From Parastagonospora avenae f. sp. tritici 18332-5 (taxonomy: Eukaryota > Ascomycota > Dothideomycetes > Pleosporales > Phaeosphaeriaceae), in contig JAFJTR010000010.1 of the NCBI GenBank assembly GCA_022559985.1, forward strand, positions 310,001 through 374,000: a stretch of DNA of 64,000 nt, written 5' to 3'. Below are positions 22,593-34,428 of this stretch, piece after piece; position 1 is the first letter of the stretch; each line of letters starts with the position of its first letter. The translations under genes were made by a program, and so were the position numbers. Below the pieces are notes generated by a model. The model was given only the letters and a program-made list of their open reading frames with translations. It was not told the origin of the DNA and ran no database searches.

Positions 22593-23899
22593 TCAATCAA
22601 ACATGCCACCCATAGCCCTTCCCTCATGGCTCATCTTCCATTCTTCGAGCAGCACCATGACTTCCTGTCGCGTGTCTTCGATGATGCCGTCCATCTTGAT
22701 ATCGTTCTTGTCGTACCCGAAGGGGTCTTCAAGCTGCACGCCAATCCCCTCGATGCCGTAAAGCGTAAACGCTACAATAGCGACGATGGGGATGCTCCAC
22801 CATCCGTAGTCGTCGACGATGGCGAAGGGTAGGATACATGTGAACAGTGCGAGGACTTGTTTTTGGTGGATCTGATTTTCCGGTTAGCGGCGAAGTCAAA
22901 TAACTGTACTTATGTGTTTAGGCGTACCAAATGCGCAACCGGAATCGGCGTCGACCTTATCGTTTCCATCTTGCCATATGCGTCGACGAAGGTGTTGATC
23001 TGCACCGTCATCTGGGATGCAAGCGGGGCGTGGAACCAGCCACGATCGAAGCCCCGTCGGATATAGCTTTCTAGCAGCACGCTGAGTTGCAGCGGGAGAC
23101 CCAGTCCTTGGTCTTCGTAGCCCATCAAGCCCTGGGGTAGGAGCGAGACGTAGTCATCCTTCTTGGTGGGGATCGAGCCGGCGCCGGTTTCGAGCGTGGC
23201 GGTGGAGGCGGAGAGGAGTGGCGTGGATGCCACGGGTGTGCCGGGCGCGGAGTAGCTGCGGTCGACGTAGCTGGGGCGGCGGGAGACGGGTGTGGAGCGC
23301 GGGTAGTGAGAAGTCTGAGGGGGGAGGGGGGCGAGACTGGCTGGTGGGATGTTGAATTCAGCACGGAGGTTGTGCTTGATCGCATAGAGCACTGCAACAA
23401 GACATCTGACTACTCTTTCCGTATCCCTCTTTTCTGCCTCGCTCGCGTGGCCCTCTTTATCCTTGCTGTTCACCAAACATATCCTCGCCAGATTCCTCAC
23501 GCTCGTGCCGATTGTCGTCAAGCAGTTCCGCCCCGTCCAGAAGCGGTCGTAGCTCGTGCTGTTGCGGAAAACAAGCATCAAACCCACCACTATGCTTAGT
23601 GATGGGATGATGGTCGAGGGAATGTTGATTGAGTCCCATACGTTGGTGTCCAGGTAGACGATGAGGACGGTGAACAGCGAGTGTAGGAGGACAGGTAGGG
23701 CGATGATATCGTGCACGGCGCCTTTAGCGAAGCGCAGTACTAGAGGTAGACGCCGCGGCTTCTTGCGGAAGGCATGGGCGAGGGGGTAGGTGGGTTGTCG
23801 TTGGGGCGGAGGCAGTGTTGCGGTGCTAGAACGAGTGAAAGACACCATGTTCGCCCGGTTGAGGCGTAGATCTTGAGAAGATGGGGGCGCGCAAGACAT
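22593..23899 (-). CDS. Bestrophin-like (UPF0187/RFP-TM) chloride channel
   Basis: Two exons, 22928-23899 and 22593-22871, giving 416 aa; the 56-nt intron has GTACGC and CAG ends. The family signature is clear: early transmembrane helices, FRNSTSYDRFWTGRNCL in the first half and a C-terminal DDYGWWSIPIVAIVAF helix with GIEGIGVQLEDPFG. These fungal proteins are predicted anion channels related to bestrophins. A Ser/Pro-rich insert (residues about 200-250) separates the membrane regions, as in other filamentous fungi. An alternative start is Met18. Subcellular site is not shown by the sequence. Confidence 0.9.
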
Positions 23900-24510
23900 G
23901 CTCTACTGAGGCATCAAGCCTATTATATGGACTCTAGTATGTACTCGAGAACCTGCTCGTAGACCGCCGAGTCGGTCGTTTTGCGGGGACGGACGCTTGT
24001 TTACAGACAGGGTCCAGGGGTCTAGTGACATCACGGCCGTTGCTTCACTAGCACGATGTAGCATCGCCGGACTGCCTTCAAGTCTTCGTCTTGACGCGTT
24101 TCGGATGCTATCCAGTCCTGGAATGCCGTTTTGACTGCGGAAGGACAACGAGTATGATGGGCTCCTTTGAGGCTGAAGGGAAGAGGGCGAATGTAGGGCG
24201 GTCGAGCCTACCCGATTGAGTCCCCGCGCTATTGCATCGCGCAGCTGCCTTGTCTACCAAGTCATCCTCAGCACTCTTGGTCCAACTCAGCCTCTCACTA
24301 TATCCATGGTCCCCGTCGAGTCTTCGTCATAATGCAGCAAATTTCTTTATTGTCTTCAGCATCTGTCGTTCTCACTCTGGCATTGCGTTCGACTTCCAGT
24401 GATCGCGGGACCAACTTCCCCCATCGGCGCGATCGTCGCACCTCAGATCGCAGGACAAACTACCCAGATCGCAGCCTGTCTGCCGCCTCGTGACTGACAA
24501 CCTTGTTGCA
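23900..24510. other. Divergent promoter, bestrophin-like / kinase gene
   Basis: 611 bases between two divergent starts. Pyrimidine-rich before 24511. No conserved frame was recognised. Confidence 0.5.
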
Positions 24511-27500
24511 ATGGCACCAAATACCGGGAGAAGCTTCAAGGATGTTCGGAAGTCTTTGTACACCGCTCTCACAAACCATGCATACATCCCCATGGTGGAC
24601 ATAGACGGTCGAGTCACCGAAGATGTCGAAAGGCGCTTCTTCCCTGCAGGTACTGCCGAAAAGGTCCTGACGTGCGAAGCTCTCACGCGACTGTTCACTA
24701 CGATTTCCTCTACTGAGCGCGCATCGAGTTTACGCCTCCAGCCTGTCGCGCTAGCCAGATTGGTGGAGACTCGAAAGCTTCATGTATTCCTGGCGATTCT
24801 CGTTACTTCAAACTGCGACCTCGATGGATTTTCTGCCTTCACAACAAACATACTAGCACCAGACCAATGGAGCAATCCTGGTGGCGAAATTCAGCTTCCG
24901 ACAGAGGACAGCAACCGCTTGCAAGATATTTTAGAGGATGATGTGGCTGCTGACAACTTCTTGCAAAAACAACATGAGTTCTTTGCGGCTGTTATCGAAA
25001 AGAACAAGGAAGTCAAGGGTCACTTTCGTCGCTTACCGTATGTGAGGGAGAAACTCATAGGCCAAGGATCTTTTGGGAAGATTTATGATGTCTCTGTACG
25101 TTGATTATGCCGCTCACATCTTGCACGGGGTGTTGTAATGCAGACAAACATTTAACTGGCATCAAATACTGACTTCACGCGCTTGCAGATCTCCCCACAT
25201 CACTTTAAGAGTGGACCCATGTTGAACGATGAAGAATATCGAATCGCTCGAAAAGATTTTGAACTCAATGCAGAGGACAAGTCACATGAAAAAGAGCGCG
25301 ATGTTCTGCGCGACATTGTCCGTAATGCAAAACCCCACAATAACATCATGAAGAGTTTGGGAAGTCTGGATAACGGCTCGATCTACTCACTGTTCATGCC
25401 TCTGGCCGATTGCGATTTAAAAGAGTATATGCAGCGCCATCCTGATGCTCCAAGTCTGCCAAATCAGAAGGCCAGCTTCGTGCATTGTGCTGCTGGACTT
25501 GCTGGAGCTATCGCTTACCTTCATGAAGACCTAGAATCGCCAATGTATGAGAAGCTCTCGTGCTTCCACATGGACCTCAAGCCACAAAACATACTGGTCG
25601 TCATTGATCCTGAATCTAAAGAGCCCTCTTGGAAACTGTCCGATTTCAATATGTCACGCGTTAAAATGAAACGAAAACCACTCGTCGATCAGTTGCCGCT
25701 GAGGAGAAGCTCAACATTTAGTGACAACGTTTACGAGATCAACAAACTTTTCAAGCGCAGGATTCCGGATTCCGCATCTGCGTCTGTGGCTGATTATACC
25801 ATTGGCCGACGTCGTACCGGGACATATCTGGCGCCTGAAGCTTGTGTCGATGGCCACCCTGTTCAAGCGGAGAGCGACACTTGGTCATTAGGTTGTGTGA
25901 TCAGTGTCGTCTTCTCATATCTTCACGGAGGCCAAGCAGCAGTGGAAGAGTTTTCAGAGCTTCGCGGCAAGAAGGACGACGTCGATCGTTTCTTCTCGTT
26001 CTCTGGCGGCAATAGTCAGCACAAGCTGAGCGATGCACACGTTAGCGAGGCCGTGAAGAATTGGCACAAGCATCTTCGCATGAAGACTCGTCAGGAGCGC
26101 CCAGACGAGAGTGAGGCATTTGAAGCACTCCTCAACTTTCTTGATCGTCGCGTACTAGTCATCGATCCAAAGTCCCGCCGTGAGACGACAGCTAAGGATA
26201 TCAAATCCAAGCTCATCGATGCTTTTGATGTCTTCCACAACTTGGAAGAGCGTGGGTCTACGTCTCCAGTTTCACCAAGAAGCAGATTCAATATCCCCAT
26301 CTGGAAAAAATGGCGGCGACAATCAGAGGCAGAAGCACAGTCGCAAGATTGGAAGATACAGCTCTCAGCAGCTGTGAAAACGTGTGCGTTTGGACCTAAC
26401 GCCGAACCGCTTGTTTGCATGACGGACAGCACATTGACAGTATGTTCTTTGGAGCATGTACTGCTCTTAGATGCATCATGCAATTTCAACAAAAACCTCA
26501 TTGTCTATGGCGAGGTCAGTCCGCAAGATGAATGGCGACACTGGATTCCAAACATCGGTGTTTCGTCACGTTACATTGTCGCAGCCACGGACCACAAGGA
26601 ATTTGATGTGAGCTTTTGGCGTGCGTTTGGTGTTTACCCTGCTTACATTCTGCAGTGCTACTTCTACCAAATAACCCAACCAGGAAACCACAATAGTGAG
26701 GTGGAGCTTGTCGCTCACTGGGAGTTGAAAATGCCACGGATTCATAAAGTTGCCCTATCTCCGGATGCTCGTTACGTTGCCTTTGTGCTCTTCGGCGGAC
26801 CTACACGGAAAGAGAAATGCACGTTATATATAACAAAGCTTGACTTGCAATATTACGCGGATCAGGAGAGGTATGTTTTCGCGGATCGACTAAAAGTATC
26901 TTTACTAACCCAAAGTTCAGCAAATACATATCAATCGCATCATCATCATCTGGCTCCAGCACAAGCCCAAGCTCTCCTCTAGGCCGCCCCATAGACTTGC
27001 CCTGTGCTGCAGAAGACATATGCGAGCTCACATTCTCCAAAGTCAACGGTCTCTATGTCGTCATAAAGCCCAAGCAGCACGACGGAATGACTGAGAACAC
27101 CATGCACGTCTATGCATGGTCTGTGCAGGATGGTGGACGGATCTCCCTAGCACCTAGTCCCATCAAACACGACGTACGTACGAAACATAAAGCGGATGTG
27201 CTTTATGCTAACTTGACGCAGGGCAAAGATGATATTCTTCAAGGCTTATACACCTGCTTTGCTCCCTACAATCATGATATGGCATTCGTCGTCGTCTCTC
27301 AAGAAAAGAGAGTTATAATACGCGCTTGGGAATTCGAACGGTATACACAAAGCAACGCGCGAGGCTTCCGACTCCTGAAAATCCTTCTGGGCAAAGATGA
27401 CCACGAGGTTCTGGCGTTCGGGACCCGGGAAGCGCACAACGAACTTCAACTGCTTACATTTGTGACCACGGAGACGAGAGATGAGCTTAAAATCAAGACC

Positions 27501-27650
27501 GGGAAAAAGCTTCCAGGCATGACACATCAAAGCAAATTTGTACCCAGCATCAACACGAGCTTGATAGGCACTCTCGCCCGGCGTCATCTCTTGATCGCAG
27601 TCATGGAGGGCTTTGCAGTGCGTATCGTTCGCGTAGACGTCGATACCTAA
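24511..27650 (+). CDS. Protein kinase with long C-terminal region
   Basis: Exons 24511-25095, 25189-26870, 26921-27173 and 27222-27650, giving 982 aa. The kinase domain runs from about residue 180 to 470: glycine loop GQGSFG (184-189), IARK with Lys217, HMDLKPQN (catalytic Asp324) and DFN (Asp347). The His-Arg-Asp arginine is methionine and the DFG glycine is asparagine, but Lys and both Asp are kept, so activity is possible. The N-terminal 180 residues are a helical region of unknown type. Residues about 500-982 contain repeated strand-rich blocks (for example IHKVALSPDARYVAF) that suggest a beta-propeller. Substrates are unknown. The last intron (48 nt) is inferred from GTACGT, GCTAAC and CAG. 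Confidence 0.8.
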
Positions 27651-27670
27651 TAATCTACCACTAAATTGAG

Positions 27671-29276
27671 TTACGAAGCTAGTTGTTGTGGATTCTTCTC
27701 AACATCAGTGCAGCTTCTCCTGAGGCTCTGGGGTACATCCTCTTCTTCTGGATTTGCATCAAGACCATCCCCGAGCTTGCGAAACTTCGGAAGACCTGCC
27801 ATGCTATAGTAAAGGACTACTGTGAACATGGTTGTAACCATGGCCGTCACGAAGTAGATCCATATCTGCGACGATGTGATCAAACGGTTCGTCTTCAGAT
27901 CCAGCTCGAAGAACTCCATGCCAAATATACCCTGCACTCGTCAGTCGCAGACGTCAATGCCGATACAGTCGACTTACCGTTACAAGTGTCCACGGAAGAT
28001 AGATGAGCGTGATGACCGTTATGAATACGGCTGATCTCGTCAATACTACCATGCTGCCGTTCTGCTCTTGCGCAACACCTTGATTTCGAAAAGCAAGAGT
28101 GTCGGCGAGAAGTGTGGCGGTGTTGTTGCTTCGCTCTTGGAGAAAAAGTGCGGTTCTGATAAATGTCCGTGTATAGCGTCGCGAATTATCCAGACGGGAT
28201 TCCATCTGCAACTGAGTCGCTTCAGTCATACAAGCTGCTGAAACCAACGATCTGCCCATGACTTGAAGTCCATCTGCGACCTCTTCGAAACTCGTCAAGA
28301 TCGGACGCAGTGGGAGGAAACGGCTTTCCAAGAACCTCACTGTACCGAGCATATCGTGGCTCACTCGCAACGGCTCACCAATCAGTGTCGAGGTCGTCGT
28401 GTCAGCCTGTCCATGGTTACCACTGATCAATCTCGACTCGTTCACCAAAACTCACGATTGGAAGCAAGCGCTTCTCGTACTCCGCGATATACTCCCGCCA
28501 ATAAATGAAGTATGACGCATGTACGACACCGTGGAGCCAGAGAGGATCAAGCTGCATCTGGTGTTGATACTTCGAGAAACATTCCAACGCCCTGCAAAAT
28601 GCTGCAGATTGTGGAGATGCATTTACTAGGATGTACAAGGACGATTTCTTATTTATATCAAACCTTTGATATAAGCCGGCTTGACGAATGACCCACGGCT
28701 CGTTTGGATGGCCTTTGTATTCGGCATACCGGAAAGTGTAGAACACCTCTGCGAGATATCAGCGAAAACTTCTGGGCTACTGCATTTGTGTACGTACGGA
28801 TTGAATTTTCGTCTTCTCTCACGGTCCACGGCACACAGAAGCTCTGTTCTTCGTCGGTATCACGATACGAAAAGCTGAGTGGTACTTCCAGGAAACTTGG
28901 ATGCACTTCATGATGCTCCACAAGCTCTCTCAGCATCGGCTTGGTTATTTGCAACCTCGACCAGGAATTCTTCTGGCATATTGATCTGGTTTCGTTCAAT
29001 CCTTGATCATCAATGTTCATCTTTTCTAACTTACATCAATCGGGACGAGTAGCTCAAATTGCTGCGGTCGCCCAGATAGCTCTTCAACTCTTTCAAATCA
29101 GCGCACTCCTCAATCTTTGAGATTGCAGTTGTAGGCTGTGGTCTTTGTGGGGCAATTGTGTCGACAATATGTACAGATTCGGTCAAGCTTGAGTCCAGCT
29201 CAAAACATCTTGTCGAGTTTTCAAAGCGCGTCCAAAATGACAGCGAATTCGTCGCCAAGAAGTCCAGAGGGTCCAT
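27671..29276 (-). CDS. CorA-like divalent cation transporter (fungal divergent type)
   Basis: Five exons: 29035-29276, 28798-28985, 28456-28748, 27978-28406 and 27671-27931, giving 470 aa; introns of 46-49 nt. The large soluble part is followed by a long helix with the segment LLADTLAFRNQGVAQEQN and two C-terminal membrane helices, the layout of CorA/Mg2+ channel proteins. At the end of the first helix, where CorA has GMN, this protein reads G388-M389-E390. The motif LPWTLVTGIFGME spans an intron. Family members move Mg2+ or related ions, but this divergent fungal branch is uncharacterised. Its stop codon lies 20 bases from that of the convergent kinase gene. Confidence 0.84.
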
Positions 29277-30370
29277 CACGATAAGCGATTCTGCAATTTC
29301 AACAAATGGGACAATGGCGGCTGAATGAAGAGACTACCGAAGCAATATTTACAAACTGAAAGTGGACGACTCGAGCTGAAGAAGATAAGCGGATGCGCCG
29401 TGACGCGGCTGAGCGCTCTAGCAGATCAGGGCGCATGTTGCGCGCAGCCACCCCAAACCCTGTACAATGTCTGCCTACGCACTGTTCGACCAATCACTAT
29501 CTCGCAAGCCTAGATTTGGTCAGCCTGAAAGGTTTGAAGACCGGACATGCTCCATACTCTAGTTCAGCCTTGATGATTTCAGTCAATAACTATTCTCAGA
29601 GTTTAGTGCCAGGGAAACATACCTCTGTTAATCTACGGGGTACATATAGTATCCACTGATCTTCCTTCATCTGTAGTTGCTGTCAGAGGCTGCAGGAGTT
29701 CATTCTACCTGGAAGCTTGCTCACTTTTACTTTGAAATTGCCATCTGGGAAAAGGCTGAATAGAAAACTGCGCAGTCTTTGCTCGTCGCGATATCGTATG
29801 CGGGAGTTTTGCACTATCAGAGCAGCTTTCTCATTCCCTTTCCTACGGGACAGCTGCAGACTTAGCATAAGCTACGCCTATGCGGGTAAACTTGCAGTCG
29901 CGAGGCTTACTTTTTTGGTAAATCCTAGACACATTGCGACGGATTGTAGTTTCAAGGTTGATGCTATCACCCCACTGCTCGATCATAAAGTACGTTTGGA
30001 GAGCCTACGAGCTTCCACTACGCTTATGTGTTGACCGGTTCCCGTCCGCAGTCATCAAAAGCAATCTTGTCATACCTCGCCCAGGGCGGCACGCGACAGT
30101 AATTGATTGGTCAGTACAGCTTCACCGACACCCGAAACGGTAAAGCGCCACTGCACCAATATGCCTCGCTTGCCTCACTAGCCGGATAAGGGTGGAGGAC
30201 GAAGGCGCAGGACGCTGAGCCCCAGTCTGGGTAACACAGTAGATGCATGGAAGACCTAGGTCGAAGCTGATTCTTCAAGCCAAATCCCATATACAGGCAT
30301 CGCAAACCGCTTCCCTGTAAATCCCACTAGCGAATCTCCATCGATTCTTGCCTCTATCATTCCGCCCAGG
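29277..30370. other. Divergent promoter region, CorA-like / amino-acid permease
   Basis: 1.1 kb with several short open frames (29325-29659 plus, 29683-29868 minus, 29717-30034 plus) that carry no domain. No repeats or RNA genes recognised. Confidence 0.5.
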
Positions 30371-32671
30371 ATGCAACCAGTGCACGAAGAAAGGAAATCA
30401 CAGACCGAGTGGTTCCCTGATTGGCTACCAGGGCATGCCACTCAAGGGACAACCACGAGCACGAAGGGTCCATCCAGCACTCTGCGACCGCAAAGTCAGG
30501 TCTCCGCTATCGATAGCAACAGACCGTCCGATGTGAGCCATGGGGCTTCTACGTCTGGGAGTAGGTTGGAGACTGCCGGGCAAGTTGAAGACGCAGAGAA
30601 GGTTCCGACAGCCTTGCCTGGCGATGAATTATTAATCGAGCGCAATCGGGATAGAGCAGTCAAGTACGCATCTCTCATACTATGAAACATGACGCATGTA
30701 ACTAATGAAATTCAAGTCGCCGTCTAGGAGGTATCCACATCTTCGTAAGTCAATGCCAGGCTGCTCTTGAGATAAGTCAGAACGCTTATACACGGCAGAT
30801 GATCACTATCAGCAGTGTACTTGGAGTTGGCCTCTACGTACGAGGAGGATACATCCTCAGACTCGGCGGGCCTCTCGCAGTCCTCATGTCATTCGCACTG
30901 CTTGGTATTCTTGCCTGGGGCGTTATGCAGTGCATTGCGGAAATGCTTTGCATCTGGCCAATCTCTGGAGCTCTGAGCGGTTACGTCACCGAGTTTGTCG
31001 ATGTCGAACTAGGTATAGCAGTCGGCGTCGCATATTGGTAAGTTTTGGGTCACAAGGGAGACTGTTCGTGAGTGCTGACTTTGTGCAGGTTCACGTACGC
31101 AATTTCGTTCGCAGCTCTTGTCGCTGCGACTGCAGGCATCGCGGATTTCTGGGAAACCCCCAAAGCAATACAAGGGGGTGTCTTGTTCTTCCTCGTTCCC
31201 GCTGTTTTAGTTGTTATCAACGCTTTTGGCATCGAGGTAGGACAATCCCACAGAATGTGGCAGATTCACAAGGCTAATAGATTGTTGTTAGTTGTACGGT
31301 CTGATCGAAGTCATCGGCGGCACACTCAAAATCTCCTTCCTGGCAGTCATCATCATCGTCATGATCGCAATCAACCAAGGCGCTGGACACGGATCAAAGA
31401 TTGGCACATCGAAGTATCCCGATACTGTCCTCGTACGGGATTACGAAGTGACTAACAGCTGGGCTCAAGCTTTGTTCATGAGCCTGTCAATCGCCGCTTT
31501 CGCCTTCGTGGGCGTAGAGACTACCGCTGCCTCTGCGCTAGAAGCTCGCGTCACAGAGGAGCGAAACCCAACTCAATCGCGAGCCATCGGGAAGACAGTC
31601 AAGTTCTCGGCTGTCTACATCTCCTTCCTCGCAGGGATTGTGTATGTAGTCGCCGGCGTACTAGTGACATTGAACATCGACTGGAACAACAAACGACTTC
31701 CACGTATGAGCTGGGTCCGACCTAACAACTCTTCGGGCGACCCGCAGATTGGAACAACGAGTTCTGCCTTCGTGCTCGTAGCCGAAGCCAGTCACATTCC
31801 TAGGCTGGCTAGTACTTTGAACGTCTTTCTGATGTTTACCGCATTGTCATGCGCGAACACGAACTTGTATGTCGCCTCACGCACGCTATTCAGTCTCACT
31901 AGAGGTCTGGACGGAGGACGTGGGCGGCCATGGTATACACGCATACTCGCGTACTTTGGCAAAACGAACAACCGCAAAGTGCCGCTGCGAGCTCTTGTCG
32001 CTTCTTGTGTCTTCGCATGGATCCCCTTTCTCTATCTTGCGAGCGCCCATGGACCGGATACAAGTATCGGCACTATCCTTGACGTACTTTCTGAAATGGG
32101 ATCGGTCGGAGTGATCATCGTTTGGGCCTGCGAGTGTTGGGCGTACATTCGATTTTACGACTGGTATGTTAGCAATTCATGCGCCCGCAGACTATGTGAT
32201 GCTAACCAAATACAGTATCGAGACCAACCGCGAGGTACTCGAAAACGTCCCATTGATTCGCCGCTGGAATCGCGGCACAAATTCCGTGCCAGACGACTTC
32301 CCCTACCGCAGTCACGGCCAGCCCATCACAGCTTACGCATCGCTTTTCGCCTGCCTGTTCATCCTGGTCGTCGCGAATGGAGCAGGCTTGTGGAAAGAGT
32401 TCCATGTACAGCCCTTCTTGTCTGCCTATCTCGCCGTAAGTTCTCCGCACCATCGGCGCCAGAAATATGCTGACATGACCCATAGCCCATATGTTTCATC
32501 GTACTATGGATATCTTTGAAAGTCTTGCGCAAGGGGCAGTGGCATCTGGTTGATCTGAATGGTGAAGAATTGGTCCAGAAGATGCGCAGACTGCATGAGA
32601 TTCGGTGGCGGAGCGCGGAGAACTCAGATGGTGGGAAGAGGGGGATGAAAAATCTTTGGGGGATCTTGTAG
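30371..32671 (+). CDS. Amino-acid permease (APC superfamily, YAT type)
   Basis: Seven exons: 30371-30663, 30717-30744, 30799-31037, 31089-31236, 31292-32163, 32216-32435 and 32486-32671, giving 661 aa. The first ~95 residues are polar and cytosolic. The first membrane helix includes ISSVLGVGLYVRGGYIL, the conserved substrate-binding opening of the family; later helices include AFAFVGVETTAASALEA. About 12 membrane helices are expected. Role: proton-coupled amino-acid uptake at the plasma membrane. Exon 2 is only 28 nt (RRLGGIHIF), and all phases fit. The product is larger than typical yeast permeases because of the N-terminal extension and loop insertions. Substrate range is unknown. Confidence 0.9.
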
Positions 32672-33136
32672 AAAGAATGGATTTGCCGTGTTGTCGGTTC
32701 ATAATCACTTGCCATGTTTCTTAATTTATAAGCTTGCGCCTTGAAATATGCACAAGTCTGAAGATACCCCGGAGTAAGATAAGCTTTTTTGGCCCCCAAA
32801 GTTTGGATGCTTGTTATGCGGAAGCCTTCACAGCAGAGGGGTGATTGCGAGCACCAACTCATTCGATGGTTTGAGAAGTGATTGTGACGATCGAAGTAAG
32901 ATGCCCAACCGATGTTGAAGGGTCCACTTTCACGTGCGAGAGAACGTCGCGTCCACGTGCCATGACGCACGCGGCTACATTCCAGAAATTCCGAGCCGAT
33001 TCCGAAAACCTCGGCCAAACAGCTCGCGACAGCTTCTGCGACAACTTTCACACTTCACCCACAGTTATGGTTTTTCGACAACGCACTTTCTCTCACACCA
33101 AGTACACCTGACCAGAAGGTCTCGCAAGAAGTCACG
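32672..33136. other. Intergenic region, permease to PEX11-family gene
   Basis: 465 bases: permease 3' UTR then the PEX11-family promoter, with a CA-rich 5' leader before 33137. Nothing else recognised. Confidence 0.5.
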
Positions 33137-34147
33137 ATGGACGAACAACACCCAGAAAGCACTACAATACCCTCCGATCCCACCATCTCAGCACCCGCAG
33201 CGCCAGAGAAACCCCCACACCCACCCCAACACCTATCAAACCTACAAAAACTCCGCATACTGCTTATCCGGTACCTCACTCAAACCACCCACTGCACCGA
33301 CCGTAACCTAATCCGCCTCTCCAAACTCCTCTCCACCCCCAGCGGCACCGACGTCCTCCTCTGCACAATCTCCTACACCCTCACCCTCACGCGCGCCCTC
33401 CTCTCCCGCCTCCTCGAACGCCGCCTCGCCTCCATCGCCACCGACATCGCTGAAAAGGCAGATGTCATACTCCTCCCCGGCGAGACGCTGATCGCCAGCC
33501 TGCCTGCGCCAACCAGCACGAAAGTCATGGCGCAAGTCGTCGGCAGCTCGAAAGCGCTTGCCGAAACGATCAGCGACTATCGCATATTCGTCAGATTGTG
33601 GGGAGTCGTTGGGTTGTACACGTGGGCGCGGGGCACGTATTGCGCGCCCTTACCCGCAGATGCGAGCGGGAAGGCCAAGGCATTGAGGAAGCTGACGTGG
33701 GCGGCGATTGCGTCATGTGTAGGCTTCCAGGTCCTCGAGAACGGCGCGTATATGTCGAGTAAAGGCGCGCTGACGACGGCGAGTTGGACGGGCGATGTGG
33801 GCAAGGCGAGGGAGAATCAGTGGTGGTTGTGGAGCTCGAGGTTCTGGGCGGTTTATGTCGGGGTGGAGTTGATGAGGTTGGGTGTCATGCGGTTTTACAA
33901 AGAGAAAGAGACTAAAGAGGCAGATGATGGGGAGAAGGAGGATAAGATTAAGCTGCAGGAGAAGACAAGGGAGAAGGAGTTGGAGAAGTGGTTGTGGTGG
34001 AAGGATCTGGCTTCGAATTTAGCGTATGCGCCGATGACGGTGCATTGGTCGATGGAGAAGGGATTATTGAGCGATTGGGGTGTTGGGGCGTGTGGGATGG
34101 TTGCTGGTGGTGCATTATTGGCTGATGCTTGGAGAAAAACGGCATGA
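33137..34147 (+). CDS. PEX11-family peroxisomal membrane protein (Pex11C-like)
   Basis: Single exon, 336 aa. After a Pro-rich head, the conserved PEX11 core begins around residue 50 with repeated amphipathic helices (the membrane-shaping part), then ISDYRIFVRLWGVVGLYTWA and an inner segment VLENGAYMSSKGAL. A charged Lys/Glu linker (250-280) precedes the last membrane helix near the C-terminus. PEX11 proteins elongate peroxisomes before division. The size and Pro-rich head fit the fungal Pex11C branch, but the branch is my inference. The coding strand is C-rich in its first third and strongly G-rich in its last third. Confidence 0.85.
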   Translation: MDEQHPESTTIPSDPTISAPAAPEKPPHPPQHLSNLQKLRILLIRYLTQTTHCTDRNLIRLSKLLSTPSGTDVLLCTISYTLTLTRALLSRLLERRLASIATDIAEKADVILLPGETLIASLPAPTSTKVMAQVVGSSKALAETISDYRIFVRLWGVVGLYTWARGTYCAPLPADASGKAKALRKLTWAAIASCVGFQVLENGAYMSSKGALTTASWTGDVGKARENQWWLWSSRFWAVYVGVELMRLGVMRFYKEKETKEADDGEKEDKIKLQEKTREKELEKWLWWKDLASNLAYAPMTVHWSMEKGLLSDWGVGACGMVAGGALLADAWRKTA

Positions 34148-34428
34148 GCGGAGCAAAACCAGAAGGGAGGACTTGGAAACGAATGGGAAGCGAACCCTTG
34201 CGATACAGTCAAACACCCAACACAGAGCTCAGTATCGAATTGTGTATTGAAACTTTCAATTGGTATCATACTACGTCAAATCGTAGCCCATCCGTTCCTC
34301 GTCGTATCAGACTGGCAACCGCCAATCCGTCGCTACATCTAACGCAATATCCTCGAATATAACGAGTCTCAGTCCTCCAGGAAACGAATTTTCTCCACGA
34401 TGGAAGCACCCATAAGCCAAACCACGCT

